A stretch of 9,899 bases of DNA, from NCBI GenBank assembly GCA_038240015.1, contig JBBSEF010000098.1:1-9899 (forward strand). Reading direction: 5' to 3'. The position numbers were made by a program, and so were the translations under genes. Positions 6,967 to 9,899 of this stretch are shown here, piece after piece. This DNA is from CAHJXF01 sp038240015 (lineage in GTDB: Bacteria; Pseudomonadota; Gammaproteobacteria; Burkholderiales; Burkholderiaceae_D). Each line of letters opens with the position of its first letter. Positions within the stretch are counted from its first letter, which is position 1. The notes beneath the pieces were generated by a model. That model had not been told where the DNA came from. It searched no databases and saw nothing but the letters and a program-made list of their open reading frames with translations.

Positions 6967-8208
6967 TCAGGTTTCCTCGGCGACGCGGCTCTCACGCGCG
7001 CGCCGAAAGGCGAATTGCACCAGCAGCGGCCCGACCACTTCGAGCATCGCGACCGCGGTCAGGAACACAGCGATCAGGCGCCCGCTGGACGCGAACGCCG
7101 CAGCCGTTGGATCGACCAGCACCAGCGCAGTGAAACCCGACAGCGGCGCGAGCGCGATGCCGAGCAGGCCCGCGCGCGACAAACCGAGCGGCGTGAGCGG
7201 TGCGATCCCACAAACCGGTATCAACTTCGCGACGAAGCGCGCCACGATCAACACGGTCGCCGCAGCCAACACGTCGGGCGCGCCATTGAAATGCGCCGAT
7301 GCGCCCGCGACGATGAACAAGATCACGCACAACACTTCGGACGTCACACCGAAATCGATATGTCGAATGCGTCGCGACGGATCGACGTTCTTCACCAGGA
7401 GGCCGATCGTGAGCATCGTGCACAGCACCGACAGATCGAGCGCGTGCGCAACGCCGACCGCGAGGATCACCATCCCCATCGCCAGGACGAATTGCGCGTT
7501 GGCACTCTTGCCGAACCAGCGAGCGAAGAACCGGAACATCGCGAACAACACGATGCCGAGGAAGAACGAACCGAATAGCAGATACATCGGATGCAACAGC
7601 ATCTGTGCGATCTCGATCATGCCGCCGCCCTCGCGCTCGTAGCGCAACAGGGGGAGCAGAAGCGTCGCGCCTGCAAAAGCGGCGAGGCTGTTGAGCGCAG
7701 ACAGCGCGAGCACGCGATTGCTGACCTGCCCATCGGCGCCTTCTTCGCGTGTCATGTACATCACGACCACCGGCGACGTCGAGACCACTACCGCTGCGAG
7801 GAACGCCGCCTCGCCGTGAGAGAAGTCGAACAAGGTGAGCGCCGTGAATGCGAGCAGCCACGTGAGTCCGATCTCTCCGATCGCGATGACCCAGAGCCAG
7901 CGTTCGCGCCGCATCCATTGCAGGTCGAGGCGCTGGCCGAGTTCGAGCAGCAGCAGAGCGAGGCCGACGTCGACGAATAGACGCAGCGACTCGCGGCTTC
8001 TTATGTCGAGCCAGCCGAAGCCCGAGTCTCCGAGCACGAGGCCGAGCACGATGTAGCCAGTCAGCCGTGGCAGACCCAGTCGGCGCAAACCCTCGCCGCA
8101 CGCGTAACCGGTAAGCAGCAATGCCGCGAACAGGATCAGGGGGACGCTGGTGATGTCGCCGATCTGCGCCCAGGAAGGCAAGAGATCGAGCGATGGGAAA
8201 AACTGCAA
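6967..8208 (-). CDS. Cation:proton antiporter, Na+/H+ exchanger fold, no RCK domain
   Basis: 413 residues, almost wholly membrane: about 12 segments, including 22-37, 47-61, 74-91, 104-128, 134-153, 166-188, 208-226, 238-256, 290-305, 313-332 and 375-400. The pattern fits the Na+/H+ exchanger domain (CPA2-like): LGLPRLTGYIVLGLVLGDSG at 44-63, LLLLELGQRLD (85-95), VVSTSPVVVM (141-150), basic Arg323 and Lys328 in a late helix, and the closing LEVVGPLLVQFAF. The start is TTG at 8206-8208; no in-frame ATG or GTG fits, and a GGAGGAG Shine-Dalgarno five bases upstream fixes it. Unlike KefB/KefC there is no cytosolic nucleotide-binding RCK domain, since the protein ends about 12 residues after the last helix. 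In the helix near 166-188 the sequence reads LSALNSLAAFAG, so the position where relatives have ND, DD or QD has Asn173-Ser174. First gene of an operon with ybdK. Ion specificity cannot be read from the sequence. Confidence 0.9.
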   Translation of the reverse strand: MQFFPSLDLLPSWAQIGDITSVPLILFAALLLTGYACGEGLRRLGLPRLTGYIVLGLVLGDSGFGWLDIRSRESLRLFVDVGLALLLLELGQRLDLQWMRRERWLWVIAIGEIGLTWLLAFTALTLFDFSHGEAAFLAAVVVSTSPVVVMYMTREEGADGQVSNRVLALSALNSLAAFAGATLLLPLLRYEREGGGMIEIAQMLLHPMYLLFGSFFLGIVLFAMFRFFARWFGKSANAQFVLAMGMVILAVGVAHALDLSVLCTMLTIGLLVKNVDPSRRIRHIDFGVTSEVLCVILFIVAGASAHFNGAPDVLAAATVLIVARFVAKLIPVCGIAPLTPLGLSRAGLLGIALAPLSGFTALVLVDPTAAAFASSGRLIAVFLTAVAMLEVVGPLLVQFAFRRARESRVAEET

Positions 8209-8408
8209 TGAAACTCCTCCAGAAAAATCGCGGCTGAGTTTTTTCGTGCGCGGGATGCGACGCGGTGTAGATAGGAACCCTGCGCGGTTCGCGCGCGCAA
8301 CTTCACGTCGGCGGCGGCATTATCGCAGACCGAACGGCCACAGCGGGGTGCTGCGATCCTGGCTATCGTGACGCGAGCGTGAGGGCCGTCGACGACGAAT
8401 CGAGCATC
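8209..8408. other. 200-bp spacer between porin and antiporter
   Basis: Holds the antiporter leader on the minus strand and the 3' end of the porin transcript. It contains the A/T inverted repeat at 8222-8245 and a GC-rich one, TGCGCG (8281-8286) with CGCGCA (8294-8299). Neither is followed by a T-run as a standard terminator would need. The antiporter promoter should lie here, but I see only weak matches. The open frames crossing this region have no coding character I can recognise. Confidence 0.4.
8214..8220 (-). promoter_or_regulatory. Strong ribosome binding site serving the TTG start of the antiporter
   Basis: On the minus strand GGAGGAG is followed by a five-base spacer and TTG. This near-perfect anti-16S match makes the rare TTG start credible. 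Immediately upstream (8222-8227 with 8240-8245) GAAAAA and TTTTTC form an inverted repeat that could fold in the leader RNA next to the site. Confidence 0.85.
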
Positions 8409-9746
8409 TCAAAAACCGTATTGCGCGGAGACCTGAAAACGATTCAGGTTGCCGTCGCGACCGTCTTCGACCACTCGTTTGCCGAAGATATATTCGGCGC
8501 CCAGATTGACCGGGGTGGTGGGGCTCCAGATCAAGTTGACATGCGCGGACTCGGATCGTCGGTTGATCAAACCGAAGGTGCCGGAAGGATTGCTGGCTCG
8601 CGCCGCAGCCAAGACCAGCGACGAACGCAACGACGGTGTCCAATAGTGCCGATACGCAGCGAACCCGCTGACGACGTTTGCCAATTTGATCTGGCCGTTT
8701 GCATCGAGGTATCCGTCCGGGAAAAATCCCAGTTCCTGATAACGGCCGATGGCGTCGCCATAGCTACCCACAAAACGAATATCGTCCTTGCCGATCGTGG
8801 GGATCACCCCGGTCGCGCTGATCGCGCCGCCCCATTTGTCGCCGACCGCGGCCGGTGCCGCGGCCGAGTCGATGCGAATGTTTCGCGCGAGAGCCTGTAA
8901 AGAATATTTACCGAACGCGGTATTGAAGCGGATGCGGGCGGTGAGGTCGGGATACCGGTCGCGGTCGGATCTGAACAGCGTCGCGGTACCGCGTTGCGCG
9001 AACAGCGATTCGGGATTTTCCGCCGAGACCGACCAGTCGCCTCCCGTGTACGGCTGGGTCCAGCGCACTTGAGCTTGACGAATGAAGATCTCGCCGACCG
9101 GACCACCGAAGTCCACGGTCTCGGGGAAGGCCGCTTCGTTGATGAAGTTCGACCAGTATTGACCGGCCGACAAGTTGCCGATCGATCCGTACGCGTGACG
9201 CAGGCGGAAGTTGTGGCTGTTGCTGACGGTCTCGTTGCCATCGGCTCCGAAGAAGTCGCCTTCGAGCCAGGTCGTGATTTCGCCGTAGCTGCTGGGCGTG
9301 CTGGTGCGAAGAAACAGGCGGCTCTGGCGCGCGTGGATGGTCAGCTGATTCTTCACGTTGTTGCCGGCCGTGGGGCCCACCGGGATCAGGCTGGGGAAGA
9401 GAAATTGATTTCCCTGCGATGCGACGCCCGCGCTCCTGTCGCTGTAAATCGCATCGAGCTTGAGATAACCACCGAGCGTGATCGACGTATCGGACCCCGG
9501 CAACTTGATCGACCCTTTGGTCGCGCCGGCAGTCACGGCTTGCGCAGGCGGGGGCGCGGGTAAGGCGGGTGCGGCCTGAGCGGCCTGTGCCTGTTCGAGT
9601 TGCTCGACTTTCTTTTGAAGAGCGTCGATCTGCGCTTTCAATTCGGACAAGGTGTCCGCTCGTGCGGTCGCGGCGGCGACGCCGAAGACCAAAGCGACCA
9701 TCGTGCCGATGACAGGTTTTGCGAGTGGCGGGGCGGCGCAGCGCAT
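8409..9746 (-). CDS. DcaP-type outer-membrane porin with N-terminal coiled coil
   Basis: 445 residues. A signal peptide precedes likely cleavage after ARA at residue 30. The mature N-terminus (32-57) has heptad-like Leu/Ile/Val spacing (LSELKAQIDALQKKVEQLEQ), a short coiled coil suited to trimer formation in the periplasm, then an Ala/Pro-rich linker to about 76. The barrel begins with GSIKLPGSDTSITLGGYLKL (78-97), a DcaP-like opening, and continues with HARQSRLFLRTSTPSSYGE (138-156), WLEGDFFG (160-167), FRLRHAYGSIGNLSAGQYWS (180-199) and ETVDFGGPVGEIF (209-221). It ends FQVSAQYGF, with the terminal Phe used for outer-membrane assembly. DcaP porins are trimeric channels linked to dicarboxylate or other anionic solute and peptide uptake; the substrate here is unknown. 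The ATG at 9746 has GAGGAG (9753-9758) six bases upstream. The gene stands alone, 200 bp from the antiporter. Confidence 0.92.
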   Translation of the reverse strand: MRCAAPPLAKPVIGTMVALVFGVAAATARADTLSELKAQIDALQKKVEQLEQAQAAQAAPALPAPPPAQAVTAGATKGSIKLPGSDTSITLGGYLKLDAIYSDRSAGVASQGNQFLFPSLIPVGPTAGNNVKNQLTIHARQSRLFLRTSTPSSYGEITTWLEGDFFGADGNETVSNSHNFRLRHAYGSIGNLSAGQYWSNFINEAAFPETVDFGGPVGEIFIRQAQVRWTQPYTGGDWSVSAENPESLFAQRGTATLFRSDRDRYPDLTARIRFNTAFGKYSLQALARNIRIDSAAAPAAVGDKWGGAISATGVIPTIGKDDIRFVGSYGDAIGRYQELGFFPDGYLDANGQIKLANVVSGFAAYRHYWTPSLRSSLVLAAARASNPSGTFGLINRRSESAHVNLIWSPTTPVNLGAEYIFGKRVVEDGRDGNLNRFQVSAQYGF

Positions 9747-9752
9747 GCAAGA

Positions 9753-9758
9753 CTCCTC
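9753..9758 (-). promoter_or_regulatory. Ribosome binding site of the DcaP-type porin
   Basis: GAGGAG on the minus strand, six bases before the ATG at 9744-9746; it supports this start. The remaining 140 bases to the window edge hold the leader, with a TTGACG that resembles a -35 box but has no convincing -10. Confidence 0.75.
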
Positions 9759-9899
9759 GGATGTTTTCTGATGTTTGGCGCTCTAATGGTCGGCGCAGCG
9801 TCAAAAACCTTACCGACGCGAACTTTCTTTTTCGCGCGCCTTTCGCTATACGGCGGCACGAGATCATTTATTCCGGACGGATGCCGCCGACGCGGCCGA

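Noticed and set aside
6992..8101. Open frame of 369 codons on the minus strand inside the antiporter gene
   Set aside because: Arg/Ala-rich out-of-frame shadow; the real frame shows clear membrane segments and family motifs.
8281..8299. GC-rich inverted repeat as the porin terminator
   Set aside because: It lies over 100 bases after the porin stop and has no T-run, so I could not support a terminator call.
8908..9867. Open frame of 319 codons overlapping the porin
   Set aside because: No family resemblance, Arg-rich, and the porin frame has a signal peptide, barrel motifs and a terminal Phe.

Overview
This 9.9 kb window is GC-rich (low-to-mid 60s percent by eye) and densely coded. It looks like ordinary Gram-negative chromosome, most likely Betaproteobacteria/Burkholderiales. 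The reasons are a type 2 PyrF, a DcaP-type outer-membrane porin with a C-terminal Phe, a LemA lipoprotein next to two TPM-domain genes, and a YbdK-type ligase next to a CPA-type antiporter. The lineage is inferred from gene content and codon style, not from a marker gene. I see no rRNA, tRNA, CRISPR array, insertion sequence, integrase or phage gene, and no stretch over 300 bases without a gene.

Layout. (1) 2-1795, plus: 3' part of an asparagine-synthase-family glutamine amidotransferase, cut by the window edge. (2) 1788-2669, minus: pyrF, whose last 8 bases overlap the end of the asnB-like gene tail to tail. (3) 2768-3646, plus: a DMT/EamA transporter, divergent from pyrF. (4) 3748-5731, plus: a tight three-gene operon of lemA lipoprotein, exported TPM/YgcG-family protein with a Gly-rich tail, and a second, short TPM-domain protein without signal peptide or membrane segment. 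(5) 5797-8208, minus: a two-gene operon of cation:proton antiporter (TTG start, strong Shine-Dalgarno) then ybdK, ending in a clear rho-independent terminator. (6) 8409-9746, minus: a DcaP-type porin with an N-terminal coiled coil. The spacers are 65-200 bp.

How the genes may work together. The LemA/TPM/TPM trio is a recurring envelope-associated set of unknown biochemistry. Here its two TPM domains are predicted to lie on opposite sides of the inner membrane. The antiporter-ybdK pair joins an ion exchanger lacking the regulatory domain of KefB/KefC to a gamma-glutamylcysteine-synthetase-like enzyme, which suggests (inference) a thiol- or osmotic-stress link. PyrF makes UMP. The asnB-like gene may belong to a surface-polysaccharide cluster lying to the left.

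I found no convincing novel defence system or mobile element. The observations most worth checking are a 12-bp tandem duplication that lengthens a loop of PyrF, an Asn-Ser pair where the antiporter family usually has a functional Asp, the split topology of the TPM trio, and strong over-representation of the palindrome CGATCG.
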